Under the pieces are notes generated by a model. That model did no database searches. It saw nothing but the letters and a program-made list of their open reading frames with translations, and was not told where the DNA came from. A DNA stretch of 64,000 nt from Entoloma clypeatum (Eukaryota > Basidiomycota > Agaricomycetes > Agaricales > Entolomataceae), in contig OY751491.1 of the NCBI GenBank assembly GCA_963565915.1, forward strand, positions 2,852,001 through 2,916,000. Direction: 5' to 3'. The stretch's first letter is position 1; the number at the start of each line of letters is the position of its first letter. The position numbers were made by a program, and so were the translations under genes. Below, piece after piece: positions 43,377 through 55,670 of this stretch.

Positions 43377-46300
43377 TCACGATACCGGCACTAAGGTTCC
43401 ATACCATTTCCGGAGTCCGGAGGGAGTATTTGAAGGTGCACCCACCTTTTGGTGAAATCTAGTGGAAACAGTAAGGATCGGGAGGGATAGAGTACGCATG
43501 ATGGAGAGAGAACATACCCACGTTTGGAACCCCTCTCTACCTCGCCCTGGAAGCCTGGCGCGCAGGTAATTGAATAGACGGGCAGCGCTCCACCACCTAA
43601 TAACGAAAGAATATGAGCACGGAAATGTAAAGATCCTAGAAGGAGCAGAAAGACGCATACATCCACGTTTTCCGCCCCCGGCCCTGTTCTCCTCCCACCT
43701 CTCCATCCGTCTCTTGTGCATCACCCTTTCTGTTGCCTCAATCTCTGCCTCCCTCGCCTCCCTCGCCTTCCACGTCTCTCTAAACTCTTCTTCTTGTGTC
43801 GCGACCACCCCCTTCCTCTCCGCAACCTCTACCCTTTCTCTCTCTCTTTCAGCCCTCTCTTTCGAGTTGGCCGCATGGAGCTGCCTTTCCATTTCTCCCC
43901 CCTTCTCTTTATCCCTCTCCTCCCTCCCCTTTGTCCTCGCCTCCTTGACCGCCTTCACTGTTCCATCACGCGCTGCCACTGCCGCTTCCCTGGTCACTCT
44001 CTCCGCCCTTACGTCCGCAATCCAGCCCTGAGTTCCTCTGGCCCTCTGCAGCAGTGCCACACCCGCCGACCCTCCCGAGGCAGTGGGGCGTGATGGTCCG
44101 GTCACTGGAGCCTCCAGTTTCACAGCAGTCCTTGGTAGAGGGATCTCGTGGACACATCTTGCGTCATTGGGCTCGAGCTCATCTTCAGTATACAAGAACT
44201 TCCAGTCCGATGTCGACGGGAGGGAAGGAAGGTCGGGGCTCGTGCAGGAGCTGGAGGGGCTGACCGATCGCTCGGACGCGCAGAAATCTGGGATGAAGAA
44301 CGCCATCCGATTCATGGGGCGAGATTCCACAACGGCGGAACCAACGTGGGGGTCTGGGGAGAGGTGGAAGGGGAGTCGACTGGGGATGGAATCGACTGGG
44401 GATACCGGCCTCGGGGGTTGGAAGGCGGGCCGGACGGGGTTGACTGTCTTGCCAACTCGGCACGCTGTTTCGCGTTTACCGACATCGACATCCGCGGACC
44501 GCTTCCTGCCGTCTCTGAGCAGGCGGGCGTCGGGGGCCGAGCGGCGAGCTGCAGGTGGACAGGAGGAATCACGAGGCGCAAGCCTTGAAGGGATTGAGGT
44601 TGGGCGAACAGGGTCGTACCGCCTGGGCTCTGGGCACACCGGTTCGCGTTTTCCGGCGTCGGCGTCGGCAGGCTGTTTCCTGATGTCTTTGTGCAGGCTG
44701 CCAGACCAGAGAGGTACTTCCTTAGTACGCGTAGGTGGGGCGACGAGGGGGCGGACGGGGACTTGGCGGGGCTCAGGAAGACCGGGATGCACCAGATGGA
44801 TGGGACGGCGGGGACGTGGTACCCAAGGGGCTGAGAACGACCGAACGGGGTCGGATGCTTTGCCAGGGTCTGAGGATGCGTGTCTGCCATCGGCTTCCGT
44901 AGGTTGCTTATTGGTGTTGTTGAGCTGCCGGAAAAGACGGAGGTCGAAGGTTCGGCAGCCATTAGAACGGAAGGAGTCGTCATCAATGTTTGGAGGGAGG
45001 ACAGTGAGAGGGTCACGCCGGATTGGTAGAGATTCAGGTGTGTTCTGATCCTGACGGCGCTGATCTCTCTTTGTACGTCCAACTGCTTCGTTGCTCTGGC
45101 GGGCCTCGGTATTTTCAGATCGGCGGGGGACGTCGTCACCAGGATCTCGTGATGCATACTGCAGAGGCGGGATATCCTGAATGACCTTTCCTGTTGTTGC
45201 GCGCCCCGCAGTTGACTCCACCCTTCTCCGAGCTTTGGCTGTTGGCCGCTCATCGACTGCTAAAACAGAAAGCAAATGATTAGTTGAGGAATGGGCTTTA
45301 GAAGCTGTACTATTTACCCGCGGCCTTGTGAGGCACATATGAAGTGGAGACATGGCTAGCACCTGCAACACCCGCTGGGTGTCGTACAGCGTCATTTAAA
45401 TCTACCCTGCCGAGTTCTTGACCTGCCACTGATTTGCCGCCAATGCCCTTGTTCAGGTGTGCTTCTCTTCCATGCGCTTGGACGGCCCGTTGGTCGACTG
45501 CAAACCCAAGAAGAGACGTTTAGTAAAGGAATGAGCTTTGGGAGGAGGTAAAATCACCCGGTACTTGAACCTCCAGGGCCGCTTGGGTTGATATCCGGTT
45601 GACAGCGCCAAGGCCTAAAAAGGCGATAACGTCGACGCTGTCCGCCTCGTCTATCTCGAACTGGAGCTCTCGAGACTGGGGCTGCTTGTGCTTGAGCCCC
45701 TGCCTGTCCTGAATTGAAAAGGTGACTGTGCGGCTGACGGTATCAGGGCTAAAGGCTGAACGGTCTGTTCTCGGCTTCTGTCGCAGCAGCTGAAGGTTAT
45801 CAGTGGTTCGCAAGGCAAAGGACAAGGCGGGCCCGATGTCGTCCGTTTTGTCATCCTCTTCGGTGGATTTTGGCGCTGCGGTAGGCAGTGCGTCAGAGGA
45901 GAGCACGAGCATTGCATCGAAGGCCGAAGGATCCGATTCATCGTGGGGTGGCGGTATGCGTGTAGGTGTCAATGGTGCTTGAGCCTGGGAGGTGGAGGTG
46001 GAGGTGAACCCTGGAGAAGTTTGGGCCTCTGCATCGATAGCCTCGTCGACCGGCCTATTTTCCGTTAAGGCCGGGGTCACCACCGAAGGGTCGTCGTTCC
46101 TCGGGGAATCCTGCATGATCTTCTCAAATTTTTTGGAGTACCTGCGCAGGAATAAAGGGCTGTCGATCATGGGGGAGAGCAACACTGGGATGGAAGAGGT
46201 TGCAGAGATAACCTGCTAGGATGGGGCTGACTGATCCGGAGCACTATGACGGGTGGGGTGGCTGACGCGACCGTTCTGAGAAACGGTATTGACTGCCAGC

Positions 46301-46740
46301 GGGGTGGTGCCAGAAAGCGGTGGCGATTTGGGGATTACATGGATGTGAAGAAAAGCAGGGAGTGATTTCGGCGTCGACCACCTTCGGTATATCCATAACG
46401 GCGACGGGAGCAAGGGCGGCCGGTAAGACGACACGGGAAGATGTGGTAGCGCTGGTTCATTGGGATCGGGGATTGGAGAAGCGCATTATAAGGGACCGAA
46501 GGCTATCGAATGGTCTCAAAGATGGCGACAGGTCTGACGGTGAGCCTTGGTTCTGCACCCACCACGCGAGTCCCGGGAAATTGAGCCTGTGCTGGGAGTA
46601 GCGTGCTGAACTGATTGCAACTGCGGTGAGAGATAAGCATGTACGGCCAGGCAGAGCGAGTCGTAACATTGATAATGTCCCATTGCTGGTAGTGGCGGAT
46701 GCTGGAGGCGGCAGCGATGGACAAGATTTACACGGTAGGG
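43377..46740 (-). CDS. paralogue 2 of the two-helix disordered protein, N-terminus damaged
   Basis: Minus-strand exons visible with confidence are 46185-45558 (open from about 46210), 45497-45318 and 45259-43377. Their junction positions match those of paralogue 1 (for example YVPHKAA | AVDERP against TVPKAAF | IDGQ). Shared features are LLSPMIDSPLFLRRYSKKFEK, TSTSTSQAQAPLTPTRIPPP, PRTDRSAFSPDTVSR, NPVRPAFQPPRPVSPVDSIP, PMNRMAFFIPDF, SPDLPSLPSTSDWKFL and a C-terminal coiled coil. A DADAGKRE-type unit is repeated in the middle. Upstream, homology to paralogue 1 continues to about 46700 (TVRPVAIFE) but jumps between frames with stops, so the N-terminus is decayed or uses introns I cannot place. 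The true C-terminus may also differ, since the last 80 residues lack paralogue support. A MITE sits at its 5' edge. Confidence 0.55.
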
Positions 46741-47109
46741 TTGCGGAAATAACTCACCCAAGGTTTTTTTACCAGTAAGTTACCCAGGGGGGTCGAGGGT
46801 TCAGTTATTTACCCAGTAATTTACTGGTAAATTACCCAATCACGTGATATATATAACGTGCCGGAAAAATTTTCGCTCAACATGCCAACGAGAATTTTGA
46901 CTGACCATAGCTGGGCACACTGTGGTATCCTTGCCACGAAATATATTTATTTTTGTTTTTTTTTCCTCCACAGGCTGCACGTGACCCGAGTTAATTACCT
47001 GCCGAAAAGTTGGTCTCTGGTGACCCTAGTAAATAACTGGTAAATAACCAGTAAATAACCAGCAAATAACTATATCGGTAAATAACTCTGAGTTATTTCC
47101 GCAACCCTA
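46736..47109 (+). mobile_element. hAT-type MITE, 374 bp
   Basis: The ends are perfect 21-bp inverted repeats, beginning TAGGGTTGCGGAAATAAC on the left and mirrored on the right. They are flanked by identical 8-bp target duplications TTACACGG (46728-46735 and 47110-47117). An 8-bp duplication and a terminus fitting YARNG are diagnostic of the hAT superfamily. No transposase is encoded. Subterminal GTAAATAAC-like units recur near 46805 (inverted) and as a tandem set at 47026-47083, as in hAT transposase-binding regions. Perfect ends suggest recent insertion. Confidence 0.9.
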
Positions 47110-47239
47110 TTACACGGGGGGAGCTTGCTTGCGACATCTTCATCACGTGTTTCGGTTTGCACTTGCTTGTTTTCGCTTATTTGGGGTAACAGCACTGCCA
47201 AATCCCACTGCTACATCCCTTTACCCGCGACAAGAGCAA

Positions 47240-48915
47240 ATGCCGACGCGTCAAGCTACTCCTGGCACCAGCACAGGTCCCGTTCTCCACCCATCCTATA
47301 CAAACACGAAGAGCACGAAGAAAAGGAGCATGCCTGACTCTGAAAGTAGTACAAGTCTCAGGGATTCTAAGAAACTGAGGACAGAAGTCAATAAAGACAA
47401 GAAGCGGCGACGAAAGAGGAAGAGAAAGACGTCGATTGCTGCCGCTGCTATATCATCACGCCCAGAGTCACAGTCAAAGTCGAGGGGCACCACGACGGGT
47501 GCAAAAACACCAGTCCTGTCTTCGTCAAGAGAAACGTCGCCTCCCACCCATTTGACTCTCACCGAGGATGCAAGCGTAGCTGATCCTGTGGAAGAAGCGG
47601 ATCCAACTCCAAGTATTGTGAGTCATTCTCTTTCTATCTTGTCATAACGCCGTTTACCTTCGGAACAGTGCTCTGTAGACAAAGGGAAAGGGAAAGCAAA
47701 GGAAGATGGCGAAGAACCTCCGTCTCCATCCATCGAGCCTTACGATTCGAGGATAGCTCGCCTGACACAAGAGCTCAAAGTGCAGTCTCTGGTATGTTAT
47801 ACCCCTTTGTCTGTCTCTATGCGCTGCTTACTGTTTTCTTTCAGCTCCTCCAAAGACATCAAGCCCATCTGACACAGATCCACCAGTCTCTCACCTGCCA
47901 AATCTGCCTGGACCTCCTCCACAAACCGTTTGCGCTCGCCCCATGCGGCCACATCGCATGCTACGATTGCCTCGTCCGATGGTTTACCGGTGGTGGTGAC
48001 GCGCAGGCAAATGCAGGACCCCACAATGGCACCCACGTGTACAAGAGGAAGATATGCCCTGTTTGCCGAGCTGTTGTTGTCGAACGCCCAGTACAAGTTT
48101 GGGGCGTGAAGAGTATGGTAACGAATATTGTCCGCAGCGGCCTTGTTGAGCTCCTAGCGCCCGCACCGGCGCTGGCGGGAAACGAAACCCCTGATCCATG
48201 GCACAACATTTTCCGTCCGCTCAACCGGCGTGGCCAATTCCACGGCTTTCATCCTGCTCCACCGATCAACCATAACGGTGATGGCGGCGGCGGCGGATTG
48301 GAAGCCATGGGAATGTACGATGCAGAGGACGGAGGGGTTTACAGGTGTCTTGATTGTATGCATGAAATCTGGGGCGGAACGTGCTCCAATTGTCAGAGGG
48401 TATACCTCGGACATCCCACCGACGATGACGACGAAGATGATGACGGGCACTATGATGAAGACGACGAAAGCCTCGACGACGAACTGTTTATTGATCACCA
48501 TGGTGGGGGGAATGCATTGTTGGCAGACCTTTTAGAGATGGTCGCGGCGGGCGGGGCTGGGTGGGGGGATGGAGGGAGTGACTTGGATGAGGATGAGGAA
48601 GACGGCGACGGCGACGGCAGCAATGACTGGGAGGTCGCGTATGGTGAACCACAGGTGTTTGGAGATGTGGGGGCAGAAGAAGGTATTGCGGGAATTGAAG
48701 AGGTGGAGGAAGAAGAGTATGGGGGCAGTTTCATTGACGACGGGGAAGGGGAGGAGGGGTACGATGATAGTTTCATCGATGATGAGGTGTCTGTCAGGAA
48801 CGGAGACAGGGTGGAACACATTGTGATCAGCGACGACGAGGAGGATGACATGAGGCAGGCAGGGCGACAGTTTAGAGTGCGGGCAGCCATTGTGATCGAC
48901 TCTGATGAAGAGTAG
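47240..48915 (+). CDS. RING-finger protein with C-terminal SIM-like motifs
   Basis: Exons 47240-47617, 47669-47791 and 47845-48915 give 523 residues. The N-terminus is basic (KKRRRKRKRK, a likely nuclear signal). The C3HC4 RING uses C185, C188, C201, H203, C206, C209, C238, C241 with an unusually long 28-residue gap before the last pair. A second CxxC-x9-CxxC ribbon (CLDCMHEIWGGTCSNC) lies near 334-349. The rest is extremely acidic and ends with HIVISDDEEDD and AIVIDSDEE, both matching the hydrophobic-plus-acidic SUMO-interaction pattern. RING domains recruit E2 enzymes, so this is a probable nuclear ubiquitin ligase, perhaps SUMO-directed (inference). The start is uncertain: in-frame ATGs exist at 47129, 47240 and 47330, and the first lies 12 bp from the MITE target site. 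Confidence 0.8.
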
Positions 48916-49063
48916 ATGACGTAATACTCGCCCCTATGCCTCATGCAATACACGAGTTCATTGAATGATCTCCGGAACGCGTTCATCATGGCCCTCGCGT
49001 CTCATCCAGCGCCCATATATATATATTCAAATCAGACCCTCTTCTTCATTTCACCCTTTCCCC

Positions 49064-51716
49064 ATGGTAAACCCTGCAGCCACCGTCAGACGCCGCACCA
49101 GCACCCAATACACCCACCAAACGTCCCGCGACCGCCTGCCTTCCATACACTGGCTCTTTAGGACAAACATACCTCGCAGACGCAACTCTTACCTCCCCTC
49201 AGACCTTCAGAAGAGGAATTTCTTTGGCATGTCCGAGATAATCAGCGTCTTGAGCAATGTATGTATACCATCATTCTCGTGTACTACCAATCCACTCACC
49301 ATCTTCACCAGCCTGCACAGACCGTCCGCTCCCTCACAGAATCCAAGCGTCTCTTGGAAGAGGCACGCCGCGAGATTGCCGAGCACAATGAACGCTCCCA
49401 GATCCGTCCCAAACACACCTTTGCCCGCTTCCCCGGCTTTTTCCCCCGCAGGGCCGAAATGCAAGCCATTGAACGCGCTCTCGAGGGCGAGCCTTCTTTT
49501 ACCATTGTCTTTGGCGCGAGCTCTACAGGAAAGGTCGTTCTACATTCCCCCTCCATCCATCTCATCTTCTCACAATTCTTGTATAGACTGCCCTCCTTAG
49601 AGAAGTCCTCTCACGCGACCAGTGCCATGTCCTCCACTTTGACCTTCGGATACCTGGATTTGCTGATCTGGCAAGTCTATACATGAGCTTGAGCCAGCAG
49701 ATGCAGTTCTATTTCGAAGAGATCGCAAGACAGATGGACGGTTACGAAGAATTCCATAGGGAAGCTTGGAGCTTCAAGGTGTGCCCTTACTCTTCTGCGT
49801 TCCATTCTTCTCCCTTTACACAAGTTTCCCCTAGCACGATCGTATAGACGTCGAACGGAGAATTGTCGAAGCATCAGATGATGCCAAGTGCCGCCCAGTC
49901 AAGACGAGCGATATTGCTCGCCTCATGGAGTTGTTCCAAGTAAGCTATATGATTCAAAGCAGACTGCTGTCTCATTTTCTGTCAGAGTTCTTTGTTAAAA
50001 TATTGGGAGTTTTGCCCATTTGAAGCAGGCAGCGATGATGCCAAATCATCACCACGGCGGCAAGAGTCGGACGACACTGATAGGACACGCATCGACCCTG
50101 GTACTTCGCGCTCGCGGTCAAGATGGACGTTTCCACGACGTTGGAGGCCGAGCTTTGGTCGATCCAAGACGTTGCAGAAAGACAAGGATATTTCTTCTTC
50201 CGAGAAGGGCAAGGAGAGGTCTGCGACCAAGAAGATGCCTGTCAGTGCATCCTCTATCTTTTCTTTCGATACGTTGTTCTCATGACTCGCATAATACAGG
50301 TCATCTTCTTTGATGAGGCTCATAAATTGTCCGTATCTCATCTTATACCTTTCTTGAATCGTCCAATTCAGAACCACCACTGCAGGCCAGGGCTTATCCA
50401 ATCGACGGAGGCCATGAAATGTCTCCTCGACTCGATGCTTGTATTGACAAAGCAAGATCGCCTATGCCATGTCATACACTCCACCAGTGACCCTTTCTAT
50501 CAGACATGGTTGAGGCAGCTTAATGTCATGCAACACTGCAAGGTATGCAACAAATCCTTCATTCAAACAATCTCATATTCAAAGGTATGCAGACAATCAC
50601 CATTGGCGATTGCTCAAAGTCTGAGACGAGGTCATATTTCCGCGAACATATCTTGCCACGCGTTCCCGAGAGATTACGTCCAGGATTGAGCTTTCAAGTC
50701 TTGTATGAGGCATTTGGAGGGAAGCTGGCGCATTGGCATGATTATGTCACCGATTATGGTACGGAACTCTATGAAATACACAAGAAACCCCCAAACTTAT
50801 TTCATGTCTTGCAGTCAACTCCGGCGGAAGACTTGATCGTAGGTCGATTTGCCTGTAATGCAGAGAAGCTAGCTGACGCCCTTTTGCAGTCAAGCAAAGC
50901 TCACATTTTCTTCAAGCCCACGCCCTCCTCAACCTTCATATCATTCACTCCTCTCAATCCTCTTCCCCTGCCCAAGAAGCGGCCAACACCGCCCAAGCAG
51001 CAAATACCAGCAACCCCGAAACACTCCACCCCAGCCTCGGCCCTGCCGGCTTCAAAATGTACTCCCCCATCACCCAGCCTCTGAGCCCCATAGGTCTCGT
51101 CGGCGCCACCGCCGCTGAAGAGAACGACAGGCAGAACACGCTCATCGGTGGCGTCTACTCTGCCGAATTCACGGCGATGCAGCTCTTGAAGGTGATGAGC
51201 CGGCTGACGCAGCCGGACACGGAGTACATTCCGTATTTCTTGCTCTGCAGGGAGCTCGGTGTGCGGGCGGTGGACGGGATGGTGAAGGGGCGGATGTTGG
51301 ATTTGAGATGGACGGAGACGGTCACGAGGGAGGGACAGGAAGAAGGGACGTCGGTGAGGGTGAGGAGCGGTGTGAGCACCGTCCCGCCTCCATCTGCAGC
51401 AGCACCCCGAGTGCCGGGCTCTGGCGTCACGATGGGAGGCTCGGGCTCGGCTGTGGGTGTGCCGTATGGCGCGCGGAGCAGCGGGACGGCAGTGGACGAG
51501 ATGGAGGATGTGATGGTCCCGGTTTCTGAGGTTGATTTTGGGGCAGGGCAACCTCCGCCGAGGGATATGTATGAGGAGGTGATGGAGGTTGTCGGCCCAA
51601 AGCTGGTGCCGTTGACGCCGATTATGAGGTATGCGATGCGGGAGGTGGTGCAGGAGTATGAAGATGATGGGTCTGTTTCGGAGTATGCTTCTTTGTCGGA
51701 TGTGGATGAGTATTGA
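49064..51716 (+). CDS. P-loop ATPase of the ATPase_2/STAND-like type
   Basis: Ten exons are predicted: 49064-49258, 49312-49533, 49587-49778, 49835-49939, 49986-50240, 50300-50328, 50386-50542, 50593-50758, 50815-50838, 50890-51716, giving 723 residues in frame. Walker A (FGASSTGKT, about 133-141) is split by an intron. Walker B is VIFFDEAHKL (about 324-333). A Ser/Arg-rich insert (about 265-323) separates them. Later conserved-looking parts are HVIHSTSDPFYQTWL (sensor-like) and TIGDCSKSETRSYFREHILP (lid-like). The C-terminus is acidic and Gly/Pro-rich. The layout resembles fungal mitochondrial or cytosolic AAA/ATPase_2 proteins of unknown role. Exon 9 is 24 nt. Exons 8-10 were chosen to keep DYVNSGGRL and FLQAHALLNLHIIHSS in one frame. 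Confidence 0.78.
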
Positions 51717-53372
51717 TTCTAGTCCTTTCGAGTTCCCTTCATGCAGGTTCTTTGTATGTACTCTCGTCTCTCGATATCTTATTGTACCATACATCCCTAA
51801 AGTTCCTTCAGAACTATGACACCATTCTTTGATAGCTCATTATAGTACTAGTTACTAGTTTACTCCTAATGTTAGGCCGGCCATTCCTTCGATGACGATG
51901 AGCCTCTGTTCAGGGCAGTCTACAAGGCACACCTTGGCCAACATGGCGAAGAAGCTCAAAGTTATGTCCCTGTGCATGTAAGCCTCATGCGTGCTCCCGT
52001 CTGCAAAGCCGTTGGATTGCGTAGGGTGACGGTGGTCCTTGAGATCACTGTGTTCCATCGGACGCGATGAGTCCCTCAGGGGACGCTCTCAACAAGCCGC
52101 TGCAGAACCGTTGCCTCCATGTGGAGCAGAAGGACATCCTCTTTGATCTCAAGATGCTGCGGCATCCTGGTTTGTGCGCGGAGAGTACAACTGTTTTTTT
52201 AGACGCACGCGACAAAGTACCGAATTACGTGCGGCTTCCAGCTTGACATTAGTGACATGAAGTCGCGTTCGTATCTGTAGCATGTTTGCAGATTGTTATC
52301 CTCAGGCAAATCCGTCTTCCTCTTGTTGAAATACATGTCGCGCCAGGAATCCGTGCTCGAGTGCCTCCAACGGCCGGACATTTCCCATTGATGACACGGG
52401 TGTAGTGAGGAAGCGTACGGACAGCATCCATCCGTTCTCCGATCTTCCACCACACCCGATTTCTGGTCTGTGGTCAACATCCCTGACGATAAAGTCTTCC
52501 ACATCCCTGGCGTCGTCACCTCCGGACCTCGGCGATTAGAGAACAGGCTGTCAGAACGTGGTGGATGTTACCACGGACGGATGAGGAACGCTTTGCGCTG
52601 TGTGTACCGCCAACCTTCCCGGCTCTTCGGATGGGAGTTGGTCCCTGTCCCCATGATATCGTCGACAAGGTGACATCTGAGCTCTCCAACGAGCTTCTCG
52701 CACCATCAAACTTGTCGGAGTCCGGCGAGTAGGACTGATCTCGGAAGTTTCGTTCTACGACGATGGCGGCTTCCTCGTCGGCTTGAACACCTACAGTACC
52801 ACCGTGTGATGGACAAGTTTTTGTCAGTGGAGCTTGAAACAGTTATTTAAAGCCTGCTTGGGCTTGGGTCCTCATGGCGCGGTGTTCGCTAGTCACCTAT
52901 TCGAAGGCCTTCGTATTCGTTACACTTCTCAGGGCAGACGGTCGATATGCGCCAATGATATCGATAAGGGCCGATTCAGCGAGAAAGGATGGGCCATCTT
53001 CGGCCTTGATCGCAACGGCAGTGCTTCTCGCATAGAGAAAATGTGGATCTTCCCGTCGACGACTCAGCCCCGACGCAGACAATAACCCCTGTATGGATCT
53101 GTTCAATGGATTCCTTGAAGAGGCAGGCACATTAAGAGTGCTGTGGACCTTGGACGTCTTGCTCAGCAAGTGGATATTTGTTTCCTGGGTGAAGCATGGT
53201 GTGAAGAGATGTAGCCATTATATAATCAAACTTCATGAGTGCATCATCATCCTCTTTTTTTCATTTCATCCTCGACTTAATTCAACTCCCACTACCATTA
53301 CCGTCACTTTTCGTTTTGTAAACCAATCAAAATTCAAAAGCCTGAGACTCGGCCCTGGTAGGACTGACCTCG
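51717..53372. other. 1.65 kb without a supportable gene
   Basis: Short frames occur on both strands but none exceeds about 110 codons, and none carries a family motif or good splice sites. Parts such as NKPLQNRCLHVEQKDILFDLKM (+ strand, near 52090) read like coding sequence and may be decayed gene fragments. The last 150 bp before 53373 include a T-rich stretch and could be the promoter of the sugar carrier. Confidence 0.35.
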
Positions 53373-55670
53373 ATGACCGGCTTTGCACCTCTGTCCTTCG
53401 ACAACCACTCCCGCACCCAGAAATTCGTGGGCAAGGCGAAAATCGTTGGACCGAAATGGTCGAACCTGCCAGCATTGACGATTGGCCTCCTGGGGGTGCA
53501 GATCTTCTGGTCCGTCGAGATGGGCTACGCGTCCCCTTACCTCCTCTCTCTCGGCCTTTCCAAACCCTTCATGGCCGTTGTGTTCCTCGCGGGCCCACTC
53601 TCCGGCCTCCTAATCCAGCCCATCATCGGTGTCCTAGCCGACAACACAACCTCCAGGTTTGGGCGGCGGCGCCCGTGGATGTTGTTGGGGACGTGCATCT
53701 GCATCCTCGCCATGTTGCTTTTGGGTTATACCCGTGGCTTTGCCGCCATATTCACCGGCTGGAACACACCAAGTAATGACCGGTTCACGATTGTGCTTGC
53801 TGTGCTGTCAATATACCTCATCGACTTCTCCATTAACGCCGTGATGGCTGTGGACCGCGCGCTTCTGGTCGATACTCTACCTCCGGTTGTGCAAGCCTCC
53901 GGGAATGCTTGGGCAGCACGGATGCAGGGCTTCGGCTCCGTTATTGGATTCTTCGCCGGCAGTATCCCGCTGCCCGCGATGTTCCCCATCCTTGGAACAA
54001 CACAATTAGAAGTTTTGAGCCCCATCGTATCACTTCTTTTGCTTGCGGGACATGTCATCACCGCAATTTGCGTCAAGGAACGCATACTTTTAAAAGACGT
54101 TGATCAAACCTACTCCGCCAAACGACCCAATGCCTTTTTCCGAGAAGTCCGCGAAATCTGGACCAATCTTTCTACTCTGCCCCCCGTAATACGTCAGATT
54201 GTATGCCCCATCATTCCCATCATTTTCCCGTTCTCATCCTTTTCAGTGTATGATCCAATTTTTGTAGGTCCTGCCACTAGTCTTCAAAGACAAGAGCGGT
54301 CACACACTGCTTCAGTGCTTGGATAGCCTGGTTTCCTCTCCTCTTCTATACCACACTATACATTGGAGACCTCTACAAACGTGCAATCCCCCTCTCCTCA
54401 AACCCCGATGTTCATGAACTCCACAGTCGAGACGCGGAGGCAACACGTCTGGGCACACGCGCCCTCTTCTTCTTTGCTATTCTCTCCCTTTTACTCAACC
54501 TCCTGCTCCCCGCTTGTGTCGCTACACCAGCCAGCAGAACCCAGACCAGAAATGGAGTCGTGAGAGCAGAATGGTGGAAGAGGATGAGCATGCCGGAGCG
54601 CCTAAAGGTTAACCTCGCTAGCCTGTGGGCCATCAGTCATTTAGTCCTGGCTCTTTGCATGTTTGGTACTCTGTGAGTTCAGTTGCGTAAGTCTTTCTTT
54701 TGGTCGGTGACAATATGTCTTCTAGGTTTGTCGATTCGGTCGGTGGGGCGACATTCCTCATCACCATCACAGGGTTCTCATGGGCCATCACACAATGGGC
54801 TCCTTTCTCGCTGGTATGTGATATCTCTTCTTTCATCGACCGACGACACCTCATCCTCGCTTGGGTAGCTGGGCGAAGCGATTCTTACGAGTCCGGACCC
54901 ATCCTCCAGCCACGCATCCATCCTCCTCTCAGATGCGCGGACACCGACTCACGATCAGGACGAGGAAAGCACTGAAACACAAATATTTCTCGCACCCCAC
55001 GGGCATGCCGAATCTGAACACCAGGGGCTGGAGGATTCGGATGACGAAGGAGAGTCAGGGACAGATAACCCATCGATGACTCGTTCGCCAGTAGGAAACG
55101 CAACCATTTTGAGTAATCCGAACGCACGTATGAGCACCCTTCATGTCGGCTTGCATGATGCAGATACACAATGGGGGGACACTGACGAGCATTGTCGAGA
55201 GCGAACCCATGATGAAGCAGGAGAGACAGGTGGTGCTATGAGTGGATTAAGTGCAAAAGCGGGAATCATTCTTGTGCGTCCTCTTCTTATGTCCTGCTGC
55301 CAGACGAGTCATCGGCGTTGTATAGGGCATCCACAATGTATCGATCGTTATCCCCCAGTTTCTCGTAACTGGCTTGTCCGCCATTATATTTGCGATATTT
55401 GATCCAGTGCGACCACAGCCTGCTGTCCTGCCTCCACCACCACATCCTTTGCCTCCAGCATCAACGGCATCCGCAGGAGGTAGGAGAGAAATTAATACGC
55501 AAGACGAAAATGGGCAGTCGAATTCTGTCGTTTATATTTTCAGGTCCTTGTCATTCTCTCTGTCGAAGATACTCTGGCTAATCTTGCCCGATAATAGGCT
55601 AGGCGGTATCGCGGCTCTCATTGCTTTCATACTGTGTTGGCGGCTTGCCAAGGAGTTGCGGCATCAGTGA
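53373..55670 (+). CDS. SLC45/SUT-type sugar (sucrose or alpha-glucoside) carrier
   Basis: Exons 53373-54200, 54247-54263, 54316-54672, 54726-54813, 54869-55273, 55326-55543 and 55598-55670 give 661 residues. The MFS signature GVLADNTTSRFGRRRPWML after helix 3 is typical of plant sucrose carriers and the SLC45/Sut1 group. Other marks are VEMGYASPYLLSLGLSK, VDRALLVDTLPP, QFFAWIAWFPLLFYTTLYIG, TGFSWAITQWAPFSLLGEAI and the C-terminal helix GGIAALIAFILCWRLAKEL. Such proteins import disaccharides with protons at the plasma membrane. A polar loop of about 110 residues (HASILLSDARTPTHDQDEES onward) separates helices 10 and 11. Exon 2 is a 17-nt micro-exon coding CMIQF. The last intron (54 nt) can be read through in frame, so a retained form would also be open. 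Confidence 0.88.

Noticed and set aside
46728..47117. TA-duplication (Tc1/mariner) reading of the MITE
   Set aside because: TA flanks the shortened ends, but the longer perfect inverted repeat plus a perfect 8-bp duplication and YARNG terminus fit hAT better.
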